Source of the DNA: Auriscalpium vulgare
Lineage: Eukaryota; Basidiomycota; Agaricomycetes; Russulales; Auriscalpiaceae
Reading direction: 5' to 3'
Length of the DNA stretch: 64,000 nucleotides
Assembly: GCA_019915015.1 (NCBI GenBank)
Contig: JAHBBC010000017.1
Coordinates: forward strand, 620,001 to 684,000
The position numbers were made by a program, and so were the translations under genes. This document shows positions 12,952 through 22,809 of this stretch, one piece after another (position 1 is the stretch's first letter; each line of letters begins with the position of its first letter). The notes beneath the pieces are model-generated. The model saw only the letters and a program-made list of their open reading frames with translations. It made no database searches and had not been told where the DNA came from.

Positions 12952-15900
12952 ATGCAAGCATCTAAGGCCATTGTGAAGGCACTCATCTCCAGACTCACAC
13001 AACACAAAGTCGGTTCTATTCAAAGTGAGTCACTGAAGTGACAGAAGCCTCTTCATGCTCATCATGATATATATCAAAGGAGATCAGTCATCTTATGAAG
13101 AGTCATCGCAAACCAGAGCTACCCTAGCCACATCCCTTTCACTTTTGCGGGAGATTGGTGAACTCAGTGTGCAAGTGCCATACATCAAGGGTGCTGCTGG
13201 GGTATTACTGAGAATCATCATGATCAGTGATGTGTGTACTGTTTGCTCCTTGATTGCTCAGTCATGCTTTAGACCATTAATGTTAGTACCACAGACACTG
13301 AATGTCAATAAGGCTCACTTGAATGAGATGACTTGCCATATGTCAAGGCTAGCTGAAGTTCTGCATAGTGCAGCTGCTCATGCTAGAGATCATAGTTGGA
13401 TTATTCCTCCAGATCTGCAACATGCTTTGGAATTGTGGCCCCAGTATGTTTAGCTTCAAACTCTTATCACTAGCCCTTGTGCCAATGCACAGAAAACTGA
13501 TCACTGTCTTTTTGAATTAGGGAACTAGAGAGCATTGAGAACACACTGATTCGACACAACATCCAAAGGAAGAAAAAAATGCCTCTCCTCTTATTAGATG
13601 GAAGTGCAAAGAAAAGAATCAGCTACTGTAATAAAATCCTCAACTCCATGACTAACAGTTATCAGGTATGTCAAAAAAAGGGCACTATTCCATAGCAACT
13701 AAAAGGCTGTAGGCATCTATGTTATTCACAATCAAGGCCAATACAGAATTTGATTCTCAGGTATGCTTGATGATAATGATGAAGTATCTATGCTTGGGAG
13801 ATTGTTGACATTTCAAATCATAGTGTCTCTTGACTGTTCACAGGTACATTTATATATATAACTGTGTATATGAAGTACAACTGAGTCATGCTTTTACAGG
13901 GCTACTCATATACCAGCTGGTTCTCCCACTTTCTATGGACGTGATAGTCCTATGATGGCAGTACTGGATTTATTAAATGATGCAAACAAATCGCCTGTCC
14001 GAGCAGTAATTCTTGGTGCAGGTGGCATTGGAAAGACCACTTTGGCTTTGGCCATCCTTCATCATCCTACAGTGGTGCATAAATTCAATGAGAGAATCTA
14101 CTTTGTCTCATGTGAAGGATGTCTCTCCACATCTATGCTATTCAATGAGATAGCAAAAGTGTTAGGCATCCAAAATGACTCAGACAGTGCATTGAAAGAA
14201 CAAGAGATGATTTCATATTTAGAGTCTTCCCCTGGCTTGCTGTGTCTAGATAATTTTGAAACTCTATGGAATGCTGATTCCCAAATCAAGCAAACAGTCA
14301 CTATGTTACTGAAAAAACTAGATTCTATTCTATGTGTTTCATTGTTGATTACTATGAGAGGTTTGGAATATCCAGAGGGCATTGTTTGCTCAAAGCCACT
14401 CTTGCCACCGTTACAGCCACTGAGCTTTGAAGCCTCTCAGGAAGTATTTCATCACATTTCAAGTAAATGGGATGAGTGGGCAGCCAGATTAGTCGAAGCT
14501 GTGGAGGGGCACCCTCTAGCTCTTACAATTATTGCACACCTCGCTCAATCACAAAATTGTAAATTCTTATGGCAGCAATGGGAAGAGACAAATATCAAAC
14601 TTGTTGAAAGAGGGAAAGGACATCGTCTGACGAGTCTTGAGACTTCAGTTGAATTATCTATTGAAGGATATCACCTAAGGTCACATCCAACTGCTTTGGT
14701 GATTCTAAGCCTATTGGGGATGCTCCCTGGTGGCTTAGCCCCAGAAAGATTAAATTGTTTTCAATATCTTTTTAAAGATACTCAGAGGACAAAAGAGAGT
14801 TTGAATGCACTTTTAAAGAGTGGTCTTGTATACCAGTCATTTGACACCTTGCATGTGCACCCTTTAATTCGGTACTATAGTCAAGAGCACCTTCCTCTAT
14901 CAGTGGAACATATGAAGTTGCTAAAACAACACTATATTGATCTCACTCTGATAAATAAAGGCTATACTGCAATCTGTACAGAACAATTACTGGAGTACAA
15001 AAATACAGGATATATTCTATTGCACTGTTTAAAAACCCAAGTTCCTGATGAAACACTTGTGAAGGCTATAGGAGATTATTCCTGGCTTACTACAGTAGAA
15101 ACAGGATCATTTGTGTCAGAATTTTACGACTTATTAGAAGAGAAAAAGAATCTTTTATCTCCCAAATGCATTATGGACTATAAACTGGACTGGGGTAATT
15201 GTTTGTACCAATGTGGAAGATTCTCACAGGCACATTCAATTTATTCAACAGCTTTGAAATACGCTGAAAAACAAAAAGATGAAATATACCAAGCAAACTT
15301 TTTGCGATGTCTAGGTCGCTTTCATGATGGTCGCTGTGAATATGCTCTAGCTCGCTCATATTTCACAGCAGCCATGGATATTTATACAAGGAATAATATC
15401 CTCAGTGACCAAGCATATATCTTGGCTCACTTAAGTGTGATCTCAAGAATGGAACTTCTTTTACAAGATGCCAAAGAATGTGCAATACAATCTATTGAGC
15501 TATATGATCAGATCAAAAATGAGGATTTTTCTGTTGGGCATTCCTGGATAGCTCTAGGTCAGGTGTACAGATTGGAGGAAAACCTGGATGAAGCAAGATC
15601 ATGTTGTCACAAGGCATTGGAGATTTTCACAAAATTAAATAGCCGAAGTGGTCAAAGTTGTGCATATCAATTGCTTGGGTCATGCTATATGGTGGAAAGA
15701 AGATATGAAGCGGCAAAAGATTACTTTTCAAAATCACTACTGTTAAACAGGCAGATCAATGGATTTGAGTCTGACAACTATATCTTAGATTTGTTAGGAG
15801 ATGTTCACTTAGAGATGAAGGAATTTGAAACAGCACTAGATTTCTACCAACAGGCTCTAAAGATACATCAATGTCATAATGATTCAACTAGACGGGGTAC

Positions 15901-16409
15901 ATCTTTCCAATATATAGGAAATGTGTATCGCAATCAAGGCCTTTACACAGACGCAATTGATTATTTGAATCAGGCCATTGCACTGCATGAATCCTGTAGT
16001 GATATCAGGCAATTAGGAGAGGATTTAGAAATGTTGGGAAACACTCATTATGATATGAACCAGCCAGATATTGCAAAAGACTGTTGGGAGAAAGCTATGA
16101 CTATGCACACAGAAGTAAACAATATAGAGTCATTGGCATATACAACTATGGCAATTGGCTGGATTTATTCTGATGAAAGGAAGACAGAGATGGCATGTAC
16201 ATATTACTTACAGGCGCTGGAACTTTGTGAGAAAACTAGCTACTCTGGTATACATGCTACTGTCCTGAGATCTCTTGGAAAAACATACATATATGATGGA
16301 AAAATTGATCTGGCAATAAAATGGCTCAGAAAAGCCTTGAAAGTCCAGGAAAAGATTTATGACCCTATTTCAAATGAGTTTGTTACTGAACTCTTATTAA
16401 TATTGACAG
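12952..16409 (+). CDS. NLR-like STAND NTPase with TPR repeats, 3' end missing
   Basis: Exons I can place are 12952-13024, 13080-13231, 13295-13443, 13521-13665 and a long exon 13900-16409. The 13666-13899 interval must hold at least one more small exon, because the frame does not join directly; I could not resolve it. The N-terminal exons encode a helical domain (SLLREIGELSVQVPYIKGAA) resembling the MLKL-like/HeLo-type adaptor of Agaricomycete NLR proteins. The long exon starts with a linker ending in FYGRD. It then has a P-loop (GAGGIGKTTLA, about 14012-14045), a Walker B-like LLCLDNFE and an EGHPLAL motif, as in NB-ARC proteins. From about 15.2 kb roughly ten TPR-type repeats follow. The coding frame meets a GTGAG donor at 16410, and the DNA turns GC-rich at once. 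No downstream exon is recognisable, so the gene is probably truncated. Family role (known): non-self recognition and programmed cell death; here inferred. Confidence 0.75.
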
Positions 16410-16740
16410 GTGAGAATGAGTGTAAGAGGAGTGAACGCGTGTGGGCGCGTAGCGCGCTCGTGTAGCGCTTGAAGCACAACACGAGGCTACCAATGCGCGG
16501 AGCCAGCGCGCCGGTTCCCTGCAACCAGCTAGGCTGGCACAGGAGCCTAACAGGTTGTTTACACCTGTTAGGCTGCGCCTCCTTGCTCTCAAGGAGGCAT
16601 GACTACATCCACTCACCTTTGTACGCATCCACCGTTGCCAATACGAGCACACTGGCCCTGTTCATCCCAAGGGATCGTTAAGTCTAACATCAAGCTATTA
16701 CAATTTTTTGAACACCCACAACAATATGCCAAGTGGAAAG
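16410..16740. other. GC-rich segment after the NLR island
   Basis: The composition changes abruptly at about 16415. No gene is recognised. The segment contains three successive hairpins, listed separately, and then leads into degenerate LTR sequence on the minus strand. Confidence 0.5.
16530..16598. repeat. Three consecutive hairpins
   Basis: Three inverted repeats follow one another: a 5-bp stem with loop TAG (CCAGC/GCTGG, just after 16525); a perfect 12-bp stem at 16544-16555 and 16563-16574 (AGCCTAACAGGT) with a 7-nt loop; and a perfect 9-bp stem at 16577-16585 and 16590-16598 (GCCTCCTTG) with a 4-nt loop. No coding function. They could be the end of a mobile element or a structured RNA. 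Confidence 0.75.
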
Positions 16741-17560
16741 AAAACCAGCAATCCCGCCCGCGGTGATGGGCACCCACAGGTAGTAGGGTGGTAATGTGTC
16801 AGATCCCAGATCCCTAGAGCGCCAGTGAGGGTACTGTGATGTGTGTGAGTGAGTGTCAGGGTCCCGAAGACAATCGGAGTGCGTCTCCAACGAGTGTGGG
16901 GAGGTGTGTGATTGGAGGTGCTGGTCGGAATTTGTGATCGGTTGGAGAATCGTTGACGAGGGATTGGAGGCGAGGACTCGTGCTGCAAGTGCCCTGGAGC
17001 GACCGCACACTGCGCGTATGACCGTCAAAGAAGATGCGAGAAGCGTGGCTCCGATGTGTGATGTGCAAGAAGGTCGGAACAACAACAACGAGTGCAGGCA
17101 AAGGTGCTGAACCGTTCCAATCGTGTGAGTGTTTGGAGGCGCATATGCGACGGTCGGAATGTGTGGACAAGTGGTGCAAGTGATGCGTTCAAGGCTGCAA
17201 CCGCTGCGGGACAACAGAAGCGAGACTGCGATCTCCGAGGTCGCAAGATGGTTGGAGCAATGATGGGTCATGCAGACAACAACACTGAACCGTTCCGATC
17301 ATGTGAACAGTCGGAGGAGTGGGGGCGATGGTCGGAAGACAGGGACGAGTGGTGCGGACGATCCGATCGAGGGTGCGATCTCTGCAGGACGAGAGGAATG
17401 CGACTGCGATCTCCGATGTTGCAAGACGGTGTGGAGGTGCCGCTTGCCCTGCTCGCGGACACCGCCAGGCAGAGAGGCGGGACGAGTGCGCCGGCAAATG
17501 CCGACGCCGCCAACGTTGACGCGCACTGAGCGTGCACTGACAGCATCATCGCTCTTTTAG
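16741..17560 (-). repeat. Degenerate LTR, family 2, minus orientation
   Basis: Read on the minus strand, this carries the terminal signature seen at four other places in the window. GCTCTAGGGAT (16810-16820) is followed by a block ending CCCTACTACC and then by a primer-binding-like TGGGTGCCCATCACCGCGG (about 16762-16780). The rest, up to about 17560, is a diverged LTR body rich in CGGTCGGAA-type words. No long open frame is preserved. Confidence 0.55.
17085..17440. repeat. Diverged 178-bp direct repeats inside LTR
   Basis: Two copies are offset by 178 bp. CTGAACCGTTCC occurs at about 17107 and 17285, each followed by a GTCGGA-type stretch, and each copy ends in GCGATCTCCGA near 17230 and 17410. 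The copies differ at many positions. The open frames crossing them on both strands are repeat artefacts. Confidence 0.6.
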
Positions 17561-18206
17561 GACCGCACCTTTCTCACCCTCTTACCATCGCCACGTCGTC
17601 GCCATCCGCACCGTCAAAACTCCCTGTACAACCCCCACTCTCGACGCTAGCCTGCGGCCTGAGCTTTACAGGGGCCAGCGCCGGCTCGTGCGTCCAACGT
17701 TCAAAGGTCATCGCACTTGTGCGATGACCGTCTACCTTACATTGACTTCGCCTTTTGACTCATCCTCTCACTTTCAAAATCCTCCTCTCGTCCATTGCCA
17801 CTTGCCCTGGCCTTTCGACTCTATCCCTCTTCCCTCGCCTTTTGAAATATCCTCACACCTCACAACGCATTGCCTTCGCCTTTCGACCCATCCCCTCGCC
17901 TTTTGATCCCTCCTCTTACCTCCCCTCATCCATCACCACTCCTTGCCATTGAGACTAGTATTCCAGAGGTCGCATTTTGAGCAGCCCTTGTCTCGTCACT
18001 TTGTTGGTCCTCCACACCGCATCTGCAGCTCCCAAGCCCATTTGAAATACGACACACCCATCCCCACTCATTTTGGAGACGCTTCCGGCAGCTTCGGGAC
18101 CCTGACGCTCACCCCGCACAAACAAGAGGTACCTTTGCCAGCGCTCTGAGGATTGGATTTCTGTCCATTTCTGCCTCACTACCTGCTGGTGCCCATCATC
18201 GCGTGG
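17561..18206 (+). repeat. Degenerate LTR 3' part, family 2, plus orientation
   Basis: A pyrimidine-rich stretch (17560-17960, repeated words such as CTTTCGACCCATCC) precedes GCTCTGAGGAT at about 18143. A CTCACTACC block and TGGTGCCCATCATCG (about 18186) follow. This is the same order as in the copies ending near 35530, 38590 and 54845. It lies head-to-head with the minus-strand copy to its left. Confidence 0.5.
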
Positions 18207-18790
18207 TGGCGGTCGGAACAATTATAGGGGTGGTCAGACAACGGTGTGTGTGGCGTCCGACTGAGTCGGAGGTCCCAGCGCGTTGGCCAAGGTACAATTC
18301 CATTCGTGCGAGTGTTCTGTGAGAGACCAGCAGTCAGAACTCTGGCTCCAATCTGGCGAATATTCAGAGAGCATAATCGGATGGTCGGAGCACTACTGTG
18401 CAATGCTGCGATCTCCAGGATTGCGTGACTGTTGACTTGTCGAAAGTGCAAAAATTGGCGAACAATTGCCTCGCAGCGCGGTGATACGCCTGATTCCCCG
18501 TCGAGCGGGGAGTCCACCGCGACTTTTCGGTTTTTCATTTCGAACCAAAGTCACGTGACTTTGGTCCCCGGACCGTTGTTTCCGCCGTTTCGGCACAGCC
18601 ACTTCGGAAAGTTCCGAAGTCACGTGACTTCGGCTCCGAACTTTCCAGCGCTTCGGCCTCGTTTCCAGTCACCCCGAGGGAGGGACTTCAGTTGGCGGAA
18701 TACATTTGGCGTGTCAATTGACACAAACCAAATACATTCGGCCCTGTGTCTGAGCGCAGTCAGTGGTCATACATGATAGCTGCGTACATG
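18207..18790. repeat. Degenerate LTR 5' part with palindromic promoter blocks
   Basis: From GTGATACGCCTG (about 18480) the sequence resembles the blocks at 37218 and 39236. It is dense in CCGAAG/CTTCGG inverted repeats around CACGTG. The stretch 18705-18760 (GACACAAACCAAATACATT) recurs in inverted form at about 34078-34130. No gene is present. Confidence 0.45.
18614..18633. promoter_or_regulatory. 20-bp perfect palindrome with CACGTG core
   Basis: CCGAAGTCACGTGACTTCGG is identical to its reverse complement. The centre TCACGTGA is the classical E-box bound by bHLH factors of the Pho4/Cbf1 type (family knowledge). Weaker versions occur near 18550, 37365 and 40050, always in family 2 LTR sequence. 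It is probably a promoter element of those LTRs. Confidence 0.55.
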
Positions 18791-18886
18791 CGAGCACAAT
18801 GCATTGGTCATGCCAAATGCATTGGTCGTGCCAGATGCGTTGGTCGTGCCAAATGCATTGGTCGTGCACAATGCAATAGGCATTGA
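18791..18886. repeat. 18-bp minisatellite with ATGCAT core
   Basis: About five units of the type CCAAATGCATTGGTCGTG are arranged head to tail with a few substitutions. They are related to the 19-bp arrays at 33573 and 33955. Confidence 0.8.
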
Positions 18887-18904
18887 ACGAGTCATCAAAA
18901 TAAG

Positions 18905-18985
18905 ACAACAAGCGGGAATTGAACCAAGAGCACGAGAGATATGAGTCTCATATTCTACCGCTAAGCATAACCACTTCGGCACAGA
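18905..18985 (-). repeat. tRNA-like sequence (SINE-like), Leu/Ser type
   Basis: On the minus strand an A-box-like TGCCGAAGTGG (18971-18981) is followed by a B-box-like GGTTCAATTCC (18915-18925). The spacing suits a tRNA with a long variable arm. The anticodon arm does not fold cleanly, so I do not call a functional tRNA. The 3' side continues into a short TATTTTG tail, also seen at the two other tRNA-like sites. Confidence 0.5.
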
Positions 18986-19037
18986 GCAGATACTACTTTG
19001 TAGAACGCATAGAATATATTCAGTATTTACGGTCCGT

Positions 19038-19695
19038 TGATAGGTTCAGGCCGCGGGCAAGCGTGTAGCGAGACGTCGCGAGACGGGGAAGCAGCATGCG
19101 AGGCGCAGGGTCGCGGGAGCGGGGGTGATGGGAACGTGGTCCGGCGACCCAGGAGCGACCGGGACTGGCGACGGAACGGATCACCGGAACGGGCTGGATC
19201 GGGCGGGCTTAGCGACGTAGGTAGAGCCACTACTTAGGGAGCTGCGCGAGACGTAGCAACCCAATCAACCTGTGGGCGGCGCAAGCCACCCACACCCTTT
19301 ACCTCACAGAAACTGTAGCCTGAGGCGCTACCAGACTTAGGAAGGAAGGACCCCACCGATGTGGGAACAGGTAGGCAGGCGGACAGGCAAGAGGGGGTGC
19401 GACGGCCCATAGGCGGACGCTTCGCACACGGGTGCGAAGCACTCGGAGGAGGATCCCGTAGAGGGCATCCCCAGGCAGGTGAGTGTTTAGTTTGGTGTTT
19501 AGGCGGTAGGAGGTGGCCCCGCACGACCGCGGGGAGGGCACGAAGCGCAACAGCGACACGAACACCTTCCCCCCTCAGCAAGACTAGTCACCCGGACTGG
19601 ATCGCGACGTATAGGAGGCAGTGTTGGTGGTTGTTGTCCCCGTGAGGCACTCGCCGCACGCCCCGCTAGGGTCCGTCCCGGGTGATAGCGTATCA
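19038..19695 (+). repeat. 5' LTR of copy L
   Basis: 658 bp, TG...CA ends, identical by eye to 31937-32594. It contains one TCGCGA-type dyad (19067-19081). The open frames inside the LTR are not thought to be genes. Confidence 0.95.
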
Positions 19696-19698
19696 TTT

Positions 19699-19717
19699 TG
19701 GAGCCCACCGCGAGGGG
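19699..19717 (+). other. Putative primer-binding site
   Basis: Three bases after the LTR comes TGGAGCCCACCGCGAGGGG. The leading TGG is what pairing with a tRNA 3' CCA end requires. The reverse complement would place T at the tRNA discriminator position, which occurs for example in tRNA-Cys. I could not test the match to a specific tRNA. The same sequence is found in copy R. Confidence 0.5.
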
Positions 19718-19785
19718 TATGGTGATGACGATCGTGTTCGAGCTTTAAAATCAGCCTCGTAGACGGCACCCGGTCGCTGATCAAC

Positions 19786-22700
19786 ATGGCGCCGAAACCC
19801 AAGATAGCCCACCTCCCAACGCGAACACAGCCGCAGAGGACCACGAGGGCGGACGCTCGCAATACGTCGCGACAGGCGGCCATAGAGGCAGAAATCGAGG
19901 AACCACAAGACGAACAGGGGGAAGTCTCATCGCTATCAAGTCTGCCATCAGAAGAAGAGGATCCGCATGGACCGACCCTCAGTAGGGAGATCCGACGCGC
20001 CGGAGAGGACCCTAGGTCCCTGATCACAGGAGGGGATCGCGTCACGATCGAGGGACTAGAAGGTTTGCTTCTGAATTCTGATGGTGGCGATAGCGACCAT
20101 CACACACGGCATGATCCGGAAGGGGAATGCTCGAGGAACGAACGGGTCAGTCCGGGATGGGGACGGGCCGTTTCCTTACAAGATAGGACTTCGCGAAACG
20201 TCGCGGAAGCTAGCAACAATCCCCAAGAAGCTCCATCAAGCCGTTCGAACCCCAGCAACCCAAAGTCGCCAACACAGTCAGGAATGAGTACACAGCAACA
20301 AGGAACAGGGACGGGTGGAGGAGGCGGCGGCGGAGGCGGAGGCGGTGGAGGAGGGGGAGGCGGCGGACAACAGGCAATACCGCCTCAGCCCAACGTCGCG
20401 CCAGTCGCAATGCCTACCCGCGGGGACCGCAACGCACCGTCTTTCAATCAGAAGGCCCGCGAGTTACCGCGTTACTTCGACGAGCTGAACCATCTCTTTG
20501 CCCGGGCTCAACTAGCGGATGATACGGCGAAGAAGGGCCATGCAGTGCGTTACCTAGACGTCGCGACGGCTGAGGAGTGGGAAGCGAGGCCGGAGTTTAA
20601 GGATCCCACCAAGACCTACCAAGACTTTCAGGACGCCATTGTTAAACTGTACCCGGGAGCCGATGAGGACCGCAAGTATACCATCGCGGACATGGACGCG
20701 CTCGTAGGCAGTCGGTACCGTCTGGGCATTGCGTCCGGCGGCGAGCTCAGCGAATTCTATCGGCAGTTCTTCGCGATCACCGACTTCCTGGTTAAGAAAA
20801 GCAGGATCTCGACCCGTGAGCGCGATATCGCGTTCCTTCGCGCTTTCCAGGACAGCCTCATGAACAGGGTGGCGACGAGACTGCAGATCAAATTGCCGGA
20901 CCACGATAAAGAAACACCGTACCCCATGGCCGACGTGCTAGAGGCAGGAGAGTACGAGCTGAGGGGCACTCCCTCAATCGTACCAGCGGTCAGCGCAGGA
21001 CCGGCAGTGGCGGTTGCAACGACGGAGCCTGTAATCAAAATAGAACAGTTTCAAGAAGCAATCAAAGCCGCGGTTGCCGAACAGTTCGCGCGGATGCTCG
21101 TCAACCAGGGGAACGGCGGAGGTCAGAGGGGTTATGGGGGTACCTCGGGAACTCAACAGCCGCGCGCCACGCAAGGAAATCAAGGCGGACAGGGAGGGCC
21201 GTCAGGATGCCTTTTCTGCGGCCAAACGGGGCACTTCGTCAGGGAATGTATGGTGGTCCAGGACTACATCGCGACGGGTCGCGTATCTAGGGACCACAAC
21301 AACCGGGTCGTTCTGAAGGGTGGAGGACTTATCCCGCTAGGAGAAGGCCCGCTGAAGCAGCGTGTGGATGCGTACTACGCCGGGAATCAACACGGACAGT
21401 CAGAAGCCATGATGCTGACGACGATGGACTACGAGCCAGTGCCGGCCAAAGTGCAGACGGTCGCCGGCCTAATCCAACTGACGCCGCAATTGACCGACGA
21501 AGACAGAATGACGGAGCTCCAGCAGGAGATGGCAGTGCTCCTGACGGCCCGAGCGGAAAGGCAAGCTCAGAAGGAACGCCGGCAGGCCGCACTGGACGCG
21601 GGCGAGTTTCCCCAGGCAATAGGGCTGCTGCCTGGCGAGCGCGAAAGATCGCGACGAGTTCCAGAGGTGGTCATTCCGAAGAGGAAGCCGTTTACGCAAG
21701 CCAAGAAGCAGGTTTCCTTCGAGCCGGAGGCCGTCGACCGACCAAGGGAGACTGGGGATAGCGCAGACAAACAAAGGCAGGCCGACGAGGACAGCACAGC
21801 GGGTGAGGAGCCGTTAACACCTCCGATCCACCCTTTCGCGAAGGTGCCCGACGCGACGTACATAGGGCCGGCAAGTTACCAACGAAGCGCGGGGCAGCGC
21901 AAGGCGGACCCAGCATACAATAAGGTCGCCCCGGTCCGCGACCCCGTAATAGCAAGTAAGGTTTATGAGAGGGCCATGAATGCGGAGGTCACCTTGACAC
22001 AGAGGGAGCTCATGTCCATTGCCCCGGAAGTACGCGCTCAGGTTCGCAACGTGGTGACCCCTAAGCGGGTCCCAAACGAGGCAAGAGTACCAGTAGTCCA
22101 GGCGATGGTGGAAAGCGAACCAGAGCTCTTTCCGTTCGACTTTGACCAGGACGAAGGGGAAGGAGAGGACGAGAAGGTGGTGAGGGGATTCGCGGACCAT
22201 ATGCCCGAAACCTTTCTGCAAGCCCTGGGACACCAGCCAACGGAGTTGCCCGAGGGGACGCGTGTAGGAGAAGTCATTGTGGAGGTTCTGATGGGAGATC
22301 TAGGAGAAGCAGGAGAAGGGGAACCAGACCCTGAGCCGTTGGAAGTCGCCAAGGAATCGCTGGCCCTCCGTTCGATCTTGCCACTAGTCGACAACCAAGC
22401 GCACATCGAGGCAGTCGTGGATCCCGGGTCGCAGATTATTTCCATGTCCGAGGACGTATGCCATTACCTCGGGCTGCATTACGATCCGAACGTTCGCCTG
22501 GATATGATATCGGCCAACAAAAGTCGCGATAGGTCGCTAGGCCTGGCTAGAAACGTCCCGATGAAGATTGGGGGTATAACGCTGTACGTACAGGTGCATA
22601 TCATCCGCAACCCGGCGTACGACATGCTCCTGGGGAGGCCCTTTGACGTTCTCACGGGAAGTACCGTGCAAAACTTTGCAGACGAGAGGCAGACAATCAC

Positions 22701-22809
22701 GATCACGGACCCAAACACGGGAGTCATGGCGTCAATCCCCACTATTCCACGCGGCCGCAAGCGCATCTCGCGAACCCAGAAGCAGGGGGTGGAGGGTTTT
22801 CGCGACTAG
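19786..22809 (+). CDS. gag: Gag-protease polyprotein, copy L
   Basis: 1007 residues from an ATG 90 bp after the LTR. The N-terminal part is acidic and low complexity, followed by a run of 18 glycines near residues 178-195. A retrotransposon capsid-like region follows (ARELPRYFDELNHLFARAQ, about residue 225 on). A single CCHC zinc knuckle, CLFCGQTGHFVREC, lies at residues 475-488 and would bind nucleic acid in the particle. A retropepsin-like segment, AVVDPGSQIISM, has its catalytic Asp at about residue 879; the usual D-T/S-G is D-P-G here. The ORF ends in TAG at 22807. The last codons contain a slippery heptamer for -1 frameshifting into pol. Compared with copy R about nine residues differ. 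Confidence 0.95.
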   Translation: MAPKPKIAHLPTRTQPQRTTRADARNTSRQAAIEAEIEEPQDEQGEVSSLSSLPSEEEDPHGPTLSREIRRAGEDPRSLITGGDRVTIEGLEGLLLNSDGGDSDHHTRHDPEGECSRNERVSPGWGRAVSLQDRTSRNVAEASNNPQEAPSSRSNPSNPKSPTQSGMSTQQQGTGTGGGGGGGGGGGGGGGGGGQQAIPPQPNVAPVAMPTRGDRNAPSFNQKARELPRYFDELNHLFARAQLADDTAKKGHAVRYLDVATAEEWEARPEFKDPTKTYQDFQDAIVKLYPGADEDRKYTIADMDALVGSRYRLGIASGGELSEFYRQFFAITDFLVKKSRISTRERDIAFLRAFQDSLMNRVATRLQIKLPDHDKETPYPMADVLEAGEYELRGTPSIVPAVSAGPAVAVATTEPVIKIEQFQEAIKAAVAEQFARMLVNQGNGGGQRGYGGTSGTQQPRATQGNQGGQGGPSGCLFCGQTGHFVRECMVVQDYIATGRVSRDHNNRVVLKGGGLIPLGEGPLKQRVDAYYAGNQHGQSEAMMLTTMDYEPVPAKVQTVAGLIQLTPQLTDEDRMTELQQEMAVLLTARAERQAQKERRQAALDAGEFPQAIGLLPGERERSRRVPEVVIPKRKPFTQAKKQVSFEPEAVDRPRETGDSADKQRQADEDSTAGEEPLTPPIHPFAKVPDATYIGPASYQRSAGQRKADPAYNKVAPVRDPVIASKVYERAMNAEVTLTQRELMSIAPEVRAQVRNVVTPKRVPNEARVPVVQAMVESEPELFPFDFDQDEGEGEDEKVVRGFADHMPETFLQALGHQPTELPEGTRVGEVIVEVLMGDLGEAGEGEPDPEPLEVAKESLALRSILPLVDNQAHIEAVVDPGSQIISMSEDVCHYLGLHYDPNVRLDMISANKSRDRSLGLARNVPMKIGGITLYVQVHIIRNPAYDMLLGRPFDVLTGSTVQNFADERQTITITDPNTGVMASIPTIPRGRKRISRTQKQGVEGFRD
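22794..22800 (+). promoter_or_regulatory. -1 ribosomal frameshift heptamer GGGTTTT
   Basis: In the gag frame the sequence reads GAG GGT TTT CGC GAC TAG. G GGT TTT fits the X-XXY-YYZ rule, and a one-base backward slip enters the pol frame (SRLEDLLEDQ) just before the gag stop. Copy R keeps the site, with one more T (GGGTTTTT). Confidence 0.7.

Noticed and set aside
18905..18985. Functional tRNA gene
   Set aside because: A and B boxes are present, but the anticodon arm does not fold properly and the unit sits in repeat DNA with a tail shared by other copies.
19234..19645. Open frames of 88 to 115 codons inside the LTRs
   Set aside because: They recur in all four LTR copies only because the LTRs are near-identical; no start context or motif supports a gene.
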